NCBI GenBank assembly: GCA_012517205.1
Contig: JAAYVL010000158.1
Location: forward strand, 1 to 49,630
Origin: Verrucomicrobiota bacterium
Lineage (GTDB): Bacteria > Verrucomicrobiota > Verrucomicrobiia > Limisphaerales > UBA8199
Direction of reading: 5' to 3'
DNA: 49,630 nucleotides
The notes under the pieces are model-generated. The model made no database searches. It saw only the letters and a program-made list of their open reading frames with translations, and was not told the origin of the DNA. Positions 7,974 to 17,370 of the stretch are shown piece by piece; within the stretch, counting starts at the first letter, position 1; each line of letters begins with the position of its first letter. Position numbers and translations under genes: made by a program.

Positions 7974-10900
7974 CTAATTCACCGCATCCAGGCAATCCCG
8001 CACGGCCCGGGCAAGTTTATGCGGCGGATACGGTTTTTGCAGATAATTCAAACCGCGCCGCAGGACAAAATCCTTGCCGACAACTTCCTGGCTGTAGCCG
8101 CTGGTGAAAAGCACCTTGAGCCGGGGGCGTTCAACCCAAAGTTTTTCAACCAGTTCGCGCCCGTTCATCTGGTCGGGCATGACCAGGTCGGTCAGCACCA
8201 AATCAATCCGGTCCTTGCTGCCCTGCCAAACCTGGAGCGCCTGGGCGCTGGATTCCGCCGGCAGAACGTGGTAGCCGTGCCGCCGCAGCAGATCGCAAAC
8301 CAACTCGCGCACGGGCGTCTCATCCTCGACCACCAGGATGGTCTCCTGGCCTCCGCGAACGATTGCGGGCGCCGACGGTTCATCCGGCGCCTTTGCCGGT
8401 TGCGTGCTTCGCGGCAGAAACACCCGAAAAACCGTGCCGCGCTTCAGTTCGCTTTCCACTTCCACCCAGCCCCGGTGCTGGTTGACAATGCCATAGACGG
8501 TGGCCAACCCCAGCCCCGTGCCTTTCCCCACGCTCTTGGTGGTAAAGAACGGATCAAAGATGCGCCACAAATTCTCCGAAGGGATGCCGCAGCCATTATC
8601 CGTGATGCTCAGGCACACAAACCGGCCGGCTCGCGCCTCCGAGTGCGCCCGCCCCGGCGGCGCCTCCACTTCGAGTTCCGCGACTTTAATGGCCAGCAAG
8701 CCGCCTTTGGGCATGGCGTCGCGCGCGTTCACCGCCAGGTTCAAAAGCACCTGCTCCATCATGCCATTGTCAGCCTGCACCAGCGCCGGCTGCGGCCAAT
8801 AATTCAGTTGCAGGGTGATGTCTTCCCCGAGGATGCGCCCCAGCATCTTGGTCATGTTGCTGACCACTTCATTCATATCCAACTGCCGCGGCTGCATCAC
8901 CTGCCGGCGGCTGAACGCCAGCAGTTGGCGGGTCAGGGAGGCGGCCCGCTCCGCAGCCTGGCCGATCTGTTGCGCCGACCGCGCGTGAACGGGGGCCAGC
9001 CCGCCGTTCGCCATCAGCAGCGAGGCATGGCCGTGAATGACCGTAAGGATATTGTTGAAATCGTGGGCCACGCCGCCGGCAAGCTGGCCGATGGCTTCCA
9101 TCTTTTGCGACTGCCGCAACTGTTCCTCCAGCCGTTTCTGCGCCATCACATCCCGGAATATGCCCAACTGCAAAGGCGGCCGTCCGCGCAATTCCACCCG
9201 TGAGTTGATTTCCTCCAGGATCACCTCCTGCCCGTTGCGCAGGGTCAGTTGCCGTTCCTTTTGCTTTTCCGTGGCCCCCTCGCGGAAGCGCTGGCAGTAT
9301 TCCATCAGCCGCTGCTCCGGCGGCTCGGGACCGGCTTCCGTGACGGTTAGTGGTTTACCCTCCAGCTCTTCCCGGCGCAGGCCCACCAACTTGCAAAAGG
9401 CCTCATTGACCGCAACGATGTTGCCATGCTCGTCGGTCAGGCGCATCCCGTCCGCCGAGTTTTCCCATACCGAATGAAACAGCATCTCCGAACTGCGCAG
9501 CGCCGCCTCGGCGCGCTTCCGGTCTGCAATATCGCGCACGTGCAACAGCACGGCGGGCTGATTGGCGTAAGTGATGCGGCTGGCGCGAATCTCCACCGGC
9601 ACGATTCGGCCATCGCGGGTGTAGCTGGCGCCTTCGATCTGCGCCAACCGGCCCTCCACCAGCTCCTGAAACTTCTGCGCCGCCGCCGCCTGCTCTCCGG
9701 GCGGCACCAGTTCGGATATGTTCCGGCCCATCAAATCCTCCCGCGTCATGCCATGCAGCCGGCATGCCGCCGGGTTGACATCCAGCACGCCCCCATGCAC
9801 GTCCTCTACAAACACGGCGTCCGGCGAGCCTTCGAAAAGCTCGCGGAAGCGTTGTTCGCTGTCCCGCAGCGCCTGCTCCGCCCGAATCCGTTCCAGGGCC
9901 CCGCCGCAATGATCCGCCAGCGCCTGCAATGTGGCGAGGTCCGCCGGTTGGTAGGCTTTGGGCGTATAACTCTGAATCGAGAGCAGGCCAATCACCTGGG
10001 TTCGATTGCGGATGGGCACCAGCATTAACGAAGCCGAAGGCCGCGCGGGGTCGCCGATCGGCGACACATCCTCGGGGATGACGAACGGCTCCTCCCGCAA
10101 GATCAATTCCGCGCCTTTCGTCACCACGCGCCGCGCCATTCCGCTCAGTTCCTTGGGCTGGCCGGCTCCCGGGTCTTCAAACCGCTGGCCGCGGGCGTTG
10201 GTATCCACGTTCAGGAGGGGGTATATCCTGCCCTCTTCCGCACTATACAAGTCCAGCGTAAACGCGTCCCACCGAAACAGGTCGTCCGCGGCCGACCGGA
10301 TGATCCGGGCCGCCTCGGCCGGCGAGGATGCCGAACTCAGGTTTTGGCCCAGCTTGGCAAACGCCGCGTTGCGCAACTCCACGCGCTTCCGTTCGGTGAT
10401 ATCGGTGATCATGGCCAGCGAAACCATCCGGTCGCCAAACGCGATCGGGCACCACTTGATTTCCACGTCCATGATCTCCCCGTTCTTCCGCCGGTGCCGC
10501 CATATCCCGGCGTAGCGCACCTGGTTATTCGGTTCGGCCTTCGCGATCCGGTGCATATACTCGATCATGGCCGGCACATCTTCGGGCGGACGAATGTCCC
10601 GCAGCGTCAGCTTTTTAAATTCCTCGGCGGAATAGCCGTAGTGTTGGACGGCGGCTTTGTTGGCCTCCAAAATCGCCAGGGTGAGATGGTCATACACCAT
10701 CGTCGGCTTCGGGTTGCTGTCGAAGATCAGGCGGTAGCGCTCTTCGCTGCGGCGCAGGGCCTCTTCGGCTTGCTTGCGGTCGGTAATATCCCGTGCGTTA
10801 ACCACGACCCCGGCGATTGCGGAATCCTGCAGCCGGTTCTGGCCGACGCCTTCCAGAAAGCGCCACGACCCATCCTGGTGCCGAAACCGGTACTCGGCCT

Positions 10901-11543
10901 GGAACGGGCGCTCCCGGGTTTTCAGGATGGCCTCGAAGGCCTGCAATACCCGCGGCAAATCCTCGGGATGAATAAGCGCAAATGCGCTCTTTCCTATCAA
11001 TGCCCGGGGCTCATATCCCAGCACGCGCTTGATGGACGGGCTGTTGTGAATGAAATGACCCTCCTGATCCAAAACGGTGAGAATGTCCAGCGAGTTCTCG
11101 GTGATCGCGCGAAAGTGTCGCTCCCGACGAACCAGTTCGGCTTCGGCGCGCCGTCGCTGACGCCGCTCTTCCGCCTCCTGAATGGCGCGCCGCACAGCCG
11201 GAACCAAATGCTCCGGCCAGTTCTTAAGCACATAGTCCGTCGCGCCGGCCTTGAGGCTCTCGATGGCCGCGTATTCACCAATGGTCCCGGAAACCAGCAA
11301 AAACGGGGTTTCGGGACATTTCTTTTGCGCCGCCCGCAGCGCCGCCAGGCCGTTGTACGACGGCAACAAATAATCCGCCAGAATGAGATCAAACCTCTCC
11401 GGGGCCAAAGCCTTTTCAAAGGCCGCACGGCCTTCGGCCAGGACTACCTCGACCTCATACCCCTCCTTGGTCAGCATAATTCGCACCAAATCGGAGTAAT
11501 CCGGGTCGTCTTCCAGATGCAGGAGGCGCAGCGGACGCTTCAT
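7974..11543 (-). CDS. Multi-PAS/GAF hybrid sensor histidine kinase with receiver domains at both ends
   Basis: The 1189-residue protein has no obvious membrane segment and is probably cytoplasmic. Domains in order: an N-terminal receiver (about 5-125, with acidic EDD and Asp in LILADYLLPSYNG); PAS (about 140-265); PAS (about 265-390); GAF (about 395-560, with DLYSAEEGRIYPLL and LMLVPIRNR); PAS (about 570-690); PAS (about 695-810); HisKA with the phospho-acceptor His in GGVAHDFNNIL (near 827); HATPase_c with N, G1 and G2 boxes (DNGCGIPSE, GTGLGLATV); and a C-terminal receiver (about 1065-1185, Asp in LVLTDLVMP). Phosphoryl groups can pass His to Asp within the chain. No output protein or Hpt gene is adjacent. 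The gene is upstream of rpoN on the same strand with a 71-bp gap. Confidence 0.93.
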   Translation of the reverse strand: MKRPLRLLHLEDDPDYSDLVRIMLTKEGYEVEVVLAEGRAAFEKALAPERFDLILADYLLPSYNGLAALRAAQKKCPETPFLLVSGTIGEYAAIESLKAGATDYVLKNWPEHLVPAVRRAIQEAEERRQRRRAEAELVRRERHFRAITENSLDILTVLDQEGHFIHNSPSIKRVLGYEPRALIGKSAFALIHPEDLPRVLQAFEAILKTRERPFQAEYRFRHQDGSWRFLEGVGQNRLQDSAIAGVVVNARDITDRKQAEEALRRSEERYRLIFDSNPKPTMVYDHLTLAILEANKAAVQHYGYSAEEFKKLTLRDIRPPEDVPAMIEYMHRIAKAEPNNQVRYAGIWRHRRKNGEIMDVEIKWCPIAFGDRMVSLAMITDITERKRVELRNAAFAKLGQNLSSASSPAEAARIIRSAADDLFRWDAFTLDLYSAEEGRIYPLLNVDTNARGQRFEDPGAGQPKELSGMARRVVTKGAELILREEPFVIPEDVSPIGDPARPSASLMLVPIRNRTQVIGLLSIQSYTPKAYQPADLATLQALADHCGGALERIRAEQALRDSEQRFRELFEGSPDAVFVEDVHGGVLDVNPAACRLHGMTREDLMGRNISELVPPGEQAAAAQKFQELVEGRLAQIEGASYTRDGRIVPVEIRASRITYANQPAVLLHVRDIADRKRAEAALRSSEMLFHSVWENSADGMRLTDEHGNIVAVNEAFCKLVGLRREELEGKPLTVTEAGPEPPEQRLMEYCQRFREGATEKQKERQLTLRNGQEVILEEINSRVELRGRPPLQLGIFRDVMAQKRLEEQLRQSQKMEAIGQLAGGVAHDFNNILTVIHGHASLLMANGGLAPVHARSAQQIGQAAERAASLTRQLLAFSRRQVMQPRQLDMNEVVSNMTKMLGRILGEDITLQLNYWPQPALVQADNGMMEQVLLNLAVNARDAMPKGGLLAIKVAELEVEAPPGRAHSEARAGRFVCLSITDNGCGIPSENLWRIFDPFFTTKSVGKGTGLGLATVYGIVNQHRGWVEVESELKRGTVFRVFLPRSTQPAKAPDEPSAPAIVRGGQETILVVEDETPVRELVCDLLRRHGYHVLPAESSAQALQVWQGSKDRIDLVLTDLVMPDQMNGRELVEKLWVERPRLKVLFTSGYSQEVVGKDFVLRRGLNYLQKPYPPHKLARAVRDCLDAVN

Positions 11544-11678
11544 ATCTTAGAATATTGTGACTGAACTTCCCCTCGAAAACAGCAGGACCAATGCCATGAA
11601 GCGGCCAATCTCCCTTCCGGCGCGCGCCGCGTTTTCAGCGCGGTTTCGCGCCGTTTTATGTCTGAAAAACGAAAGGTC

Positions 11679-13088
11679 TCAGTCGAAAAATTCGACGGCC
11701 GGCGGCGGCAATACCCGCCGGATTTCTGCCAACCGATAACCAAACCCGGGCCCGCGCACGCTGGAAAGCTCGATTCGGCCCTGCCGGCGCCGGTAAAGCC
11801 CCGGATGCACTTCCGCCTCCGGGCGGGAGGCTTCCGGGTAAAACTGCATCGCGTTGGTTTCAATCCCCATGATCGTTCCCGTATGCGCCGCCAGCAAAGC
11901 GTGCGGTATCTGTGCCAGCATCGGGTTGGTCAGGTCCTGCACCATCAGGCCCATGCCATGCGCTTTGGCCCAGCAGGCGCTCAGCACGGCTCCGGTTTGC
12001 GTCTTGCAGGTCTTGAGCGCCACACCCGACCAGCCCAACTCCCGTCCCAATCGCACCAGCCGCCAATCATGCGCACTCTCGTCCAAAAACAACGGTTTGC
12101 GCGCCGACACGCTACGCACGTCCAGCCGATGCCGCTCCAGGTCATAGGGAAACGGCTGCTCGACGTAGAGAATCATTCCATAAATCCGCGGAGAAGTGTC
12201 CCGCAAGCGGTCCAGAATCCCGTTCACATACTCCGGCCCGGCCACCGTGCAGTTAAAATCAGCCGACAACCAGTCCACCCCCTGCCCGCAGGCTATTTCA
12301 CCCACCCGGAATAAACGGTGATAGTCCCACTCCGCATCGGTGCCCCGCAGCTTTACCTTGAGGCACTTCAGCCCGTCGCGCTGAATCCAATCCTCCAGCG
12401 TTACCGGGTAACCATCGTCCGGCTCGCCGCCGGTCCGCTCGCTCGCTTGCAGTAAATCCAGCCCCCCGACCAGGTGCCAGGCGGCCAGGCTCTCCGCGCG
12501 GCGCTCGCACAGAAAGTCCGCGGGATACCGGCCCGCAAAGGAAACTCCCGCGGGTGCCGCCGCTTGCAGATAATCGCCCAAGTCGCGGTTCATAAACCCG
12601 GCATGGTACACCTCGTAGGTCGGACAGCCATGCAATCGCCCATAGGCGTCATGCACCGCCAGGTCGAACGGCGAACCGCATACCAGCGCGGCCAGCCACG
12701 GCAGCGGTTCCCCGCCCCGCCGCTGCCGCTGGTTGAACCGCTGCAGCCGCTCCGGCAGCGCCGTCTCCAGAAAATCATGCCCCAGTTCCATCGGGTGCCC
12801 ACGCGCCCGCATCCCCGCCCATAACTCCGCCAGTTCCGCGCAAAACTCTTTCAACGCGCCGTGCCGCTCCGCATACGCCAACGCGCTCGGCCAGACCCAC
12901 TGCACGCTCAACGGTGTTTCCCCCCATCCTTCCGCCGTCCGCCCCCGGTCGTCCGTCACCCTCACGCATGCCCGCGCGCATGTGATCTCCGTCAGCGTTT
13001 CCGCGCCGAACTTCAGCGCCACCCGGGTCCGAACCGGCAGGAAGTAAAGCGCCGCGCCCACGACGCGGATATTCGTAGCTTTGCCCAT
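11679..13088 (-). CDS. Enolase-superfamily (mandelate racemase/muconate lactonizing-like) enzyme
   Basis: The ~469-residue protein has the two-domain plan of the superfamily: a capping N-terminal domain (about 1-150) and a (beta/alpha)7-beta barrel. Catalytic elements in order are a K-x-K pair in LKCLKVKLRG, the metal ligands Asp in LSADFN, Glu in YVEQPF and the acidic pair in LFLDESAHDW, and a final Lys in VALKTCKTQ. These abstract the alpha-proton of a carboxylate substrate with Mg2+. The substrate cannot be told; it is longer than a typical ~370-residue member, with extra N-terminal and mid-chain segments. I chose the ATG at 13088; a GTG at 13094 would add two residues. A gap of about 135 bases separates it from the kinase gene downstream. 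Confidence 0.8.
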   Translation of the reverse strand: MGKATNIRVVGAALYFLPVRTRVALKFGAETLTEITCARACVRVTDDRGRTAEGWGETPLSVQWVWPSALAYAERHGALKEFCAELAELWAGMRARGHPMELGHDFLETALPERLQRFNQRQRRGGEPLPWLAALVCGSPFDLAVHDAYGRLHGCPTYEVYHAGFMNRDLGDYLQAAAPAGVSFAGRYPADFLCERRAESLAAWHLVGGLDLLQASERTGGEPDDGYPVTLEDWIQRDGLKCLKVKLRGTDAEWDYHRLFRVGEIACGQGVDWLSADFNCTVAGPEYVNGILDRLRDTSPRIYGMILYVEQPFPYDLERHRLDVRSVSARKPLFLDESAHDWRLVRLGRELGWSGVALKTCKTQTGAVLSACWAKAHGMGLMVQDLTNPMLAQIPHALLAAHTGTIMGIETNAMQFYPEASRPEAEVHPGLYRRRQGRIELSSVRGPGFGYRLAEIRRVLPPPAVEFFD

Positions 13089-13367
13089 TGCCACTGATTA
13101 AGCCCCAAGCCCTCACGGGCAACAAGCGGGATTTGGCCGCCCCGGCCGGTGGAGGCGCAGATCATTTTGAGATGGCAACCCCGGCTCCGTCCGGCAGCAC
13201 CCAACCCCTGAAGCGCACGGCGAAAGAAACGCCTCCATTCGCTTTCACACCTCCCCGGTCAGGAGAAAATGAAAGCCGAAAATCCTCATCCCGGCAGCAT
13301 CGGCTTTTGCCACCAACGCAAGGCTCGATGGAACTATGACCGAGCCCGGGCGCAGGCAAAATCCGCG

Positions 13368-14900
13368 CTAGCCGCCGAAGCTCTCGGCCATGGCGACCGC
13401 TTTGAGCATGGCCTGGGATTTATTGACCGTCTCCCGGTATTCGTCCTCGGGGGTCGAGTCGTTCACCCAGCCCCCCCCAGCCTGAATATAAGCCCGGCCA
13501 CCCTTGAGCAGCGCGCTGCGGATGGTGATGCAGCAATCCAGGTTGCCATTGAACGAAAAATAGCCCACGCAACCGCCGTAAGGGCCGCGCGCGGTTTGCT
13601 CCAACTCGGCGATGACCTGCATGGCGCGGATTTTGGGCGCGCCGCTGAGGGTGCCCGCCGGGAAGGTGGCGCGCATCAAATCATAAGGCGTCTTATCTGC
13701 CGCAAGCCGGCCCTCGACTTGCGAGACGATGTGCATGACGTGGCTATAGCGCTCGATAATCATCAGGTCCCGGACCTGCACGCTGCCATACTCGCACACC
13801 CGGCCCAGGTCGTTGCGCGCCAGGTCCACCAGCATCACGTGCTCCGCGCGCTCTTTCGGGTCGGCGAGCAGTTCTTTTTCCAGCGCCTGGTCCTCCTCGG
13901 GCGTCGCGCCCCGGCGGCGGGTGCCGGCGATGGGGCGAATCTCCACCTGGCGATCCTCGCAGCGCACATGCGTCTCCGGCGAAGCCCCCACCAGCGCGAA
14001 CCCCTCCAGTTCGAGCAGGAACATATAGGGCGACGGATTGACGGACCGGGCGGCGCGGTACACATCAAGCGCCGTCGCCCGGGCCGGCGCGGAAAAGCGC
14101 TGGGAACCCACCACCTGGATAATATCGCCGGCGGTGATGTATTGCTTGGCCCGCCGGACATGGGCGAGGAAATCCTCGCGCGACTGGTTCGATTCAAAAG
14201 GCAGCGCAGGCACGTCCTCGCGCACGATCACCGGGTGATGCTCGCTGGGCTGTTCGAGCAGGGAAACAAGGCGTTCAATTTCGCCGACGGCATTCTCATA
14301 GGCCTCGGCGGGGCTGGCCGCATCGCTGAGCACGGCGTTGACCAAAACGGTAATGGTCTGCGCCACGCGGTCAAAGACCAGCAGTTCATCCGCGATGAGG
14401 AAATAGATCACCGGCGTCTGCAAATCATCGCGGGGCGGACGGGGCACCACCGGCTCGATATCGTGGATAAATTCGTAGCCAATGAAGCCAATCGCCCCGC
14501 CGGTGAACCGCGGCAGGCCCGGCACCGCGACGGGCCGATACCCCCGCATCACGCGCTCGACCGCCTCCAGGCCATCGCGCAGACCCTCGGCAGACGGCGC
14601 CCCGGCCGCGCCCGCCGCCGGCTGAACCGTGAAGGACTGAATGACCTTGCCATTCTCAATCACGTCCACCGTTTGGCCCACCTGGCGGATGATGGCCCGC
14701 GGGTTGCAGCCCACGAAAGAATAGCGCCCGATGTGCTCGCCGCCCTCCACCGATTCAAACAGGAACGATTCCCCCTGCCCGCGGATCTTGCGATAGGCCG
14801 AGAGCGGGGTTTCCACATCCGCCAGCAGGCGGCACGTGACGGGGATCAGGTTCCCTTGATCCGCCAGCTTCAAAAACTCATCCAGTGTGGGAGCGTACAT
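13368..14900 (-). CDS. trpE: Anthranilate synthase component I
   Basis: The 510-residue protein matches TrpE over its full length. The N-terminal domain includes ETPLSAYRKI, and the FLFESVEGGE and RYSFVGCNPRAI region forms the tryptophan-feedback site. The C-terminal chorismate-binding domain has IKGDI-like AGDIIQVVGSQRF, IAGTRRRGATPEED, VDLARNDLGRVC, FPAGTLSGAPKIRAM, GCVGYFSFNGN and QAGGGWVNDSTP. It converts chorismate plus ammonia or glutamine to anthranilate at the start of tryptophan synthesis. The glutamine amidotransferase partner (TrpG) is not in the window. The gene starts 18 bases after the end of a membrane-protein gene that is itself coupled to hisI, so the three probably form one operon. 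The 280 bases downstream show no gene. Confidence 0.96.
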   Translation of the reverse strand: MYAPTLDEFLKLADQGNLIPVTCRLLADVETPLSAYRKIRGQGESFLFESVEGGEHIGRYSFVGCNPRAIIRQVGQTVDVIENGKVIQSFTVQPAAGAAGAPSAEGLRDGLEAVERVMRGYRPVAVPGLPRFTGGAIGFIGYEFIHDIEPVVPRPPRDDLQTPVIYFLIADELLVFDRVAQTITVLVNAVLSDAASPAEAYENAVGEIERLVSLLEQPSEHHPVIVREDVPALPFESNQSREDFLAHVRRAKQYITAGDIIQVVGSQRFSAPARATALDVYRAARSVNPSPYMFLLELEGFALVGASPETHVRCEDRQVEIRPIAGTRRRGATPEEDQALEKELLADPKERAEHVMLVDLARNDLGRVCEYGSVQVRDLMIIERYSHVMHIVSQVEGRLAADKTPYDLMRATFPAGTLSGAPKIRAMQVIAELEQTARGPYGGCVGYFSFNGNLDCCITIRSALLKGGRAYIQAGGGWVNDSTPEDEYRETVNKSQAMLKAVAMAESFGG

Positions 14901-14918
14901 AATAAATCAGGCCGCGAA

Positions 14919-15554
14919 CTACTGGCCCCACGGCCGGGGCCCCAGGGGCTCGGCGGCAACCAGGACCCGCCCGTTTCTCCCGGGCGCCGCCGCGTCAACC
15001 ACGAGCTTCCGCCCAGCCAATCGGGCCGTCAGGTCCGCCGTCCGGCGCAGGCGCCAGACGCCGAGCAACGAATAAAATGCCACCGCCAGCACGTAGGCGA
15101 CTATCCCCAGCCCGATCGCCAGCGGCACGAGCTGTCCGCCGCTGAAATAGATGACCGCCGCGCCCACGCCGCCGATCAGCAGCACCTGCCCAAACAGGCA
15201 AACCAGGTACAGGATCATGCGGGTTTCCCGCACGCGTTCGAGGTGCCACTCGCGGTACTGGTATTCGCCCAGGGTGCGCATCAGCCAGGCGGATTGGAAA
15301 TTGCGGGCCGCCACCAGCACGCTGGTGGTGCTGATGACAATCGCGGGCAGCGGCCAGAACGCGAAGCCGAAGCAAAGCCCCAGGTTCACGGGGATGCCCC
15401 ACTTCCAGCCAAGCCGCCGGGCTATGGGGTTGCCTTCCAGCACCAGGTTGGGCGTGGCCACCCAGGTGCTCAGAAAATCCATGCCCCGTGCCCCGGCCAG
15501 CAAGAGAAACATCAGGCCGTAGCTGCGGCTGGCAAAGGGGACAAACTCTTCCAT
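14919..15554 (-). CDS. Small multi-pass membrane protein of unknown function between hisI and trpE
   Basis: The 211-residue protein has about five hydrophobic segments. The first part reads GARGMDFLSTW, then LEGNPIARRLGWKWG, a D-x2-ST ... E-x-NP pattern that I associate with small uncharacterised bacterial membrane families; no function is assigned. A central pair of segments (ILYLVCLFGQVLLIGGVGAAV and LVPLAIGLGIVAYVLAVAFY, shown approximately) is followed by a basic cytosolic-looking tail of about 45 residues. The ATG at 15554 overlaps the TAA of hisI by one base (TAATG), which implies translational coupling, and trpE follows after 18 bases. I rejected the longer frame start at 15719 because it lies inside hisI. 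Confidence 0.75.
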   Translation of the reverse strand: MEEFVPFASRSYGLMFLLLAGARGMDFLSTWVATPNLVLEGNPIARRLGWKWGIPVNLGLCFGFAFWPLPAIVISTTSVLVAARNFQSAWLMRTLGEYQYREWHLERVRETRMILYLVCLFGQVLLIGGVGAAVIYFSGGQLVPLAIGLGIVAYVLAVAFYSLLGVWRLRRTADLTARLAGRKLVVDAAAPGRNGRVLVAAEPLGPRPWGQ

Positions 15555-15946
15555 TACGGCTTGGCCCCGTAAATCTGCTCGGGCGTCTGCAACCGGGGTT
15601 CGGTGACCCGGCTGGTCACGCCATCGCTCTGAACCGTTCGGAAGAAGCACGATTGGTAGCCCTCGTGGCAGGCCGCGCCGATCTGCTCCACCTGGATCAA
15701 CAGGGTGTCCCCGTCGCAATCAAATGAAACGCTCTTCACGGCCTGCGTATGGCCGCTGGACTCGCCCTTCATCCAGTACTTCTGCCGCGAGCGGCTCCAA
15801 AAGTGCGTCTTGCCGGTGGCCAGGGTCCGCTCCAGCGAGGCGCGGTTCATCCAGGCCATCATCAGCACCCGCCCGCTCGACTGCTCCTGGATAATCGCCG
15901 GGATCAGGCCGTGGGCGTCAAATTTGAGTTGATCGTAAAAACTCAT
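15554..15946 (-). CDS. hisI: Phosphoribosyl-AMP cyclohydrolase
   Basis: The 130-residue protein is a monofunctional HisI, with no HisE pyrophosphohydrolase part. Signatures are [28 protein letters not shown], the metal-binding [13 protein letters not shown] and the Cys pair in [13 protein letters not shown]. It opens the adenine ring of phosphoribosyl-AMP in the third step of histidine synthesis, using Zn2+ and Mg2+. The ATG at 15946 ([10 protein letters not shown]) fits the family start; an in-frame start at 15979 would add an unlikely 11 residues. Its stop overlaps the start of the downstream membrane-protein gene by one base. No other his gene is in the window. Confidence 0.95.
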   Translation of the reverse strand: MSFYDQLKFDAHGLIPAIIQEQSSGRVLMMAWMNRASLERTLATGKTHFWSRSRQKYWMKGESSGHTQAVKSVSFDCDGDTLLIQVEQIGAACHEGYQSCFFRTVQSDGVTSRVTEPRLQTPEQIYGAKP

Positions 15947-15999
15947 AAGCAAAGTTTGTCCAAGCCTTAAAGATAGCAAATTCCATCCTTCCAGCCACC

Positions 16000-16020
16000 A
16001 AAAAAGACCGCCCGAGCGGA
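16000..16020 (-). terminator. Intrinsic terminator after the UroD-like gene
   Basis: Read on the minus strand, CCGC-TCGG-GCGG forms a short stable hairpin (16019 to 16008). It is followed by TCTTTTTT (to 16000). It lies 12 bases beyond the stop of the UroD-like gene and would separate that gene from hisI downstream. Confidence 0.5.
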
Positions 16021-16031
16021 AACACCGGCAC

Positions 16032-17264
16032 TTACGCGCCGATTACGGCCTCATACATCGCCACGATATTGGCGGGCGGCACATCCGCCAGGATGTTATG
16101 CACCTGCTGAAAAACGAAGCCGCCGCCGGGGCGTAAAATGCGGATCTGCCGGCGGACATGCTCGCGGATCTGCTCCGGGGTGCCCTGGATGAGAACGTCG
16201 CGCGTATCGCAGCCGCCGCCCCAGAAAGTAAGGCGCTCGCCAAAATCACGTTTTAAGGCGGACGGCTCCATGCCGCGGCAGGTGATCTGGACGGGGTTGA
16301 TGGCGTCCAACCCGGCGTCAATCAGGCCGGGCAGCAGCTCGCGAACTCCCCCACAGCAATGAAGCATGATCTTGAGGTGGGGCGCCCGCTGTTTGACCAT
16401 CTGCCACATGGCGCGTTCCCGGGGCTGAAAATACTCGCGATACATGGCCGGCGACACCTGCGGGCCGGATTGCATGCCCAGGTCATCCCCAAAGAGAATG
16501 ATGTCAATATGCGCGCCGGCGGCCGCCAGGAAGCCCTCCAGGTTGCGAAGATGGATTTCCGTGAGCTTGTCGAGGAATCGGTGGGCGCGCTCCGGTTCCC
16601 CCGCCAGCAGCATGAAAAAGTTGTCGTTGCGGTAGAACCATTGGCCCAGCTCGAGCAGGTTCCCGCCAAACAGCCCAATAATCGCGCGATCCGTCTGCTG
16701 CCGCAGCGCTCGCGCCCCGGCGGCCAGCACCGCCATGCCGTCGGGGCCGGCGGCGATGGGGCCGGGCGGCGAGGCGATGCCCGACCACATGCACTCGCTG
16801 AACTCCGCTTCCAGCCGGTCCAGATCTTCCCGCTCCAGAAATGGAAAGGACGCCTGCTCAAAATACCAAACCCCCTCGGGCATGCGCGCGATCACCTTGC
16901 CGGTCACGGAGGAGCGCAAAACCCATTCGCCATTGAGGCGATCCGGTTTGGCCCAGGCCGGCATGCAGCAGGGCGTGCCGTCGGGCAGGGTCCAGTCCAC
17001 CCAGTATTTATCTTCGAGCGCAAAGGCGCGCCCCAGCTCGAGGGTGTCAACCTGGAACCGCTGCAGCACGTCCTCGTCCACGATGGCCAGTTGCTGGACA
17101 GGGTCATAGACGCGGATTGGCCGGGGAGGCAGGCCCAGGTACCGGCGCAGCCGGGCATACGCCATGGCGGCTATGCCGGACGAGCGATGACCGGAGAGGT
17201 CAATCGGCACCCGGTCCGGCTCTTGATGATTCAATGCGGTAAGGACTCGTTCGCGCGAGGTCAT
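16032..17264 (-). CDS. Uroporphyrinogen decarboxylase superfamily protein (methyltransferase-like)
   Basis: The 410-residue protein begins [22 protein letters not shown], the usual start of UroD-superfamily members. It has [16 protein letters not shown] and [13 protein letters not shown] in the middle, and [19 protein letters not shown], then [14 protein letters not shown] near the C-terminus. The HCCG segment supplies His/Cys ligands in the related zinc-dependent corrinoid methyltransferases. The protein is longer than true HemE (~350) and lies with no haem genes, so methyl transfer or demethylation of a small substrate is more likely than haem synthesis; this is an inference. I chose the ATG at 17264 over an upstream frame start at 17315. 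It is followed by a hairpin terminator. Confidence 0.75.
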   Translation of the reverse strand: MTSRERVLTALNHQEPDRVPIDLSGHRSSGIAAMAYARLRRYLGLPPRPIRVYDPVQQLAIVDEDVLQRFQVDTLELGRAFALEDKYWVDWTLPDGTPCCMPAWAKPDRLNGEWVLRSSVTGKVIARMPEGVWYFEQASFPFLEREDLDRLEAEFSECMWSGIASPPGPIAAGPDGMAVLAAGARALRQQTDRAIIGLFGGNLLELGQWFYRNDNFFMLLAGEPERAHRFLDKLTEIHLRNLEGFLAAAGAHIDIILFGDDLGMQSGPQVSPAMYREYFQPRERAMWQMVKQRAPHLKIMLHCCGGVRELLPGLIDAGLDAINPVQITCRGMEPSALKRDFGERLTFWGGGCDTRDVLIQGTPEQIREHVRRQIRILRPGGGFVFQQVHNILADVPPANIVAMYEAVIGA

Positions 17265-17370
17265 AAATGCGGCATCCACTGTTGTCGTTGGTCGCCGCCC
17301 AGCCTGCCCGTCCACGGGAGCAGGGTAAAGGCAAAAGATCCGCCGGACAGCCGCCGGGGAAAAACCGTCC

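Noticed and set aside
7956..9203. A 415-codon plus-strand frame opposite the hybrid kinase
   Set aside because: The minus strand encodes clear HATPase and receiver motifs here; the plus frame has none.
13269..15572. A 767-codon open frame on the plus strand
   Set aside because: It is antisense to trpE and the membrane-protein gene, low in complexity and without recognisable domains.
16032..17264. Calling the UroD-superfamily gene hemE
   Set aside because: It is longer than HemE, carries the HCCG segment of the methyltransferase branch, and has no haem-synthesis neighbours.
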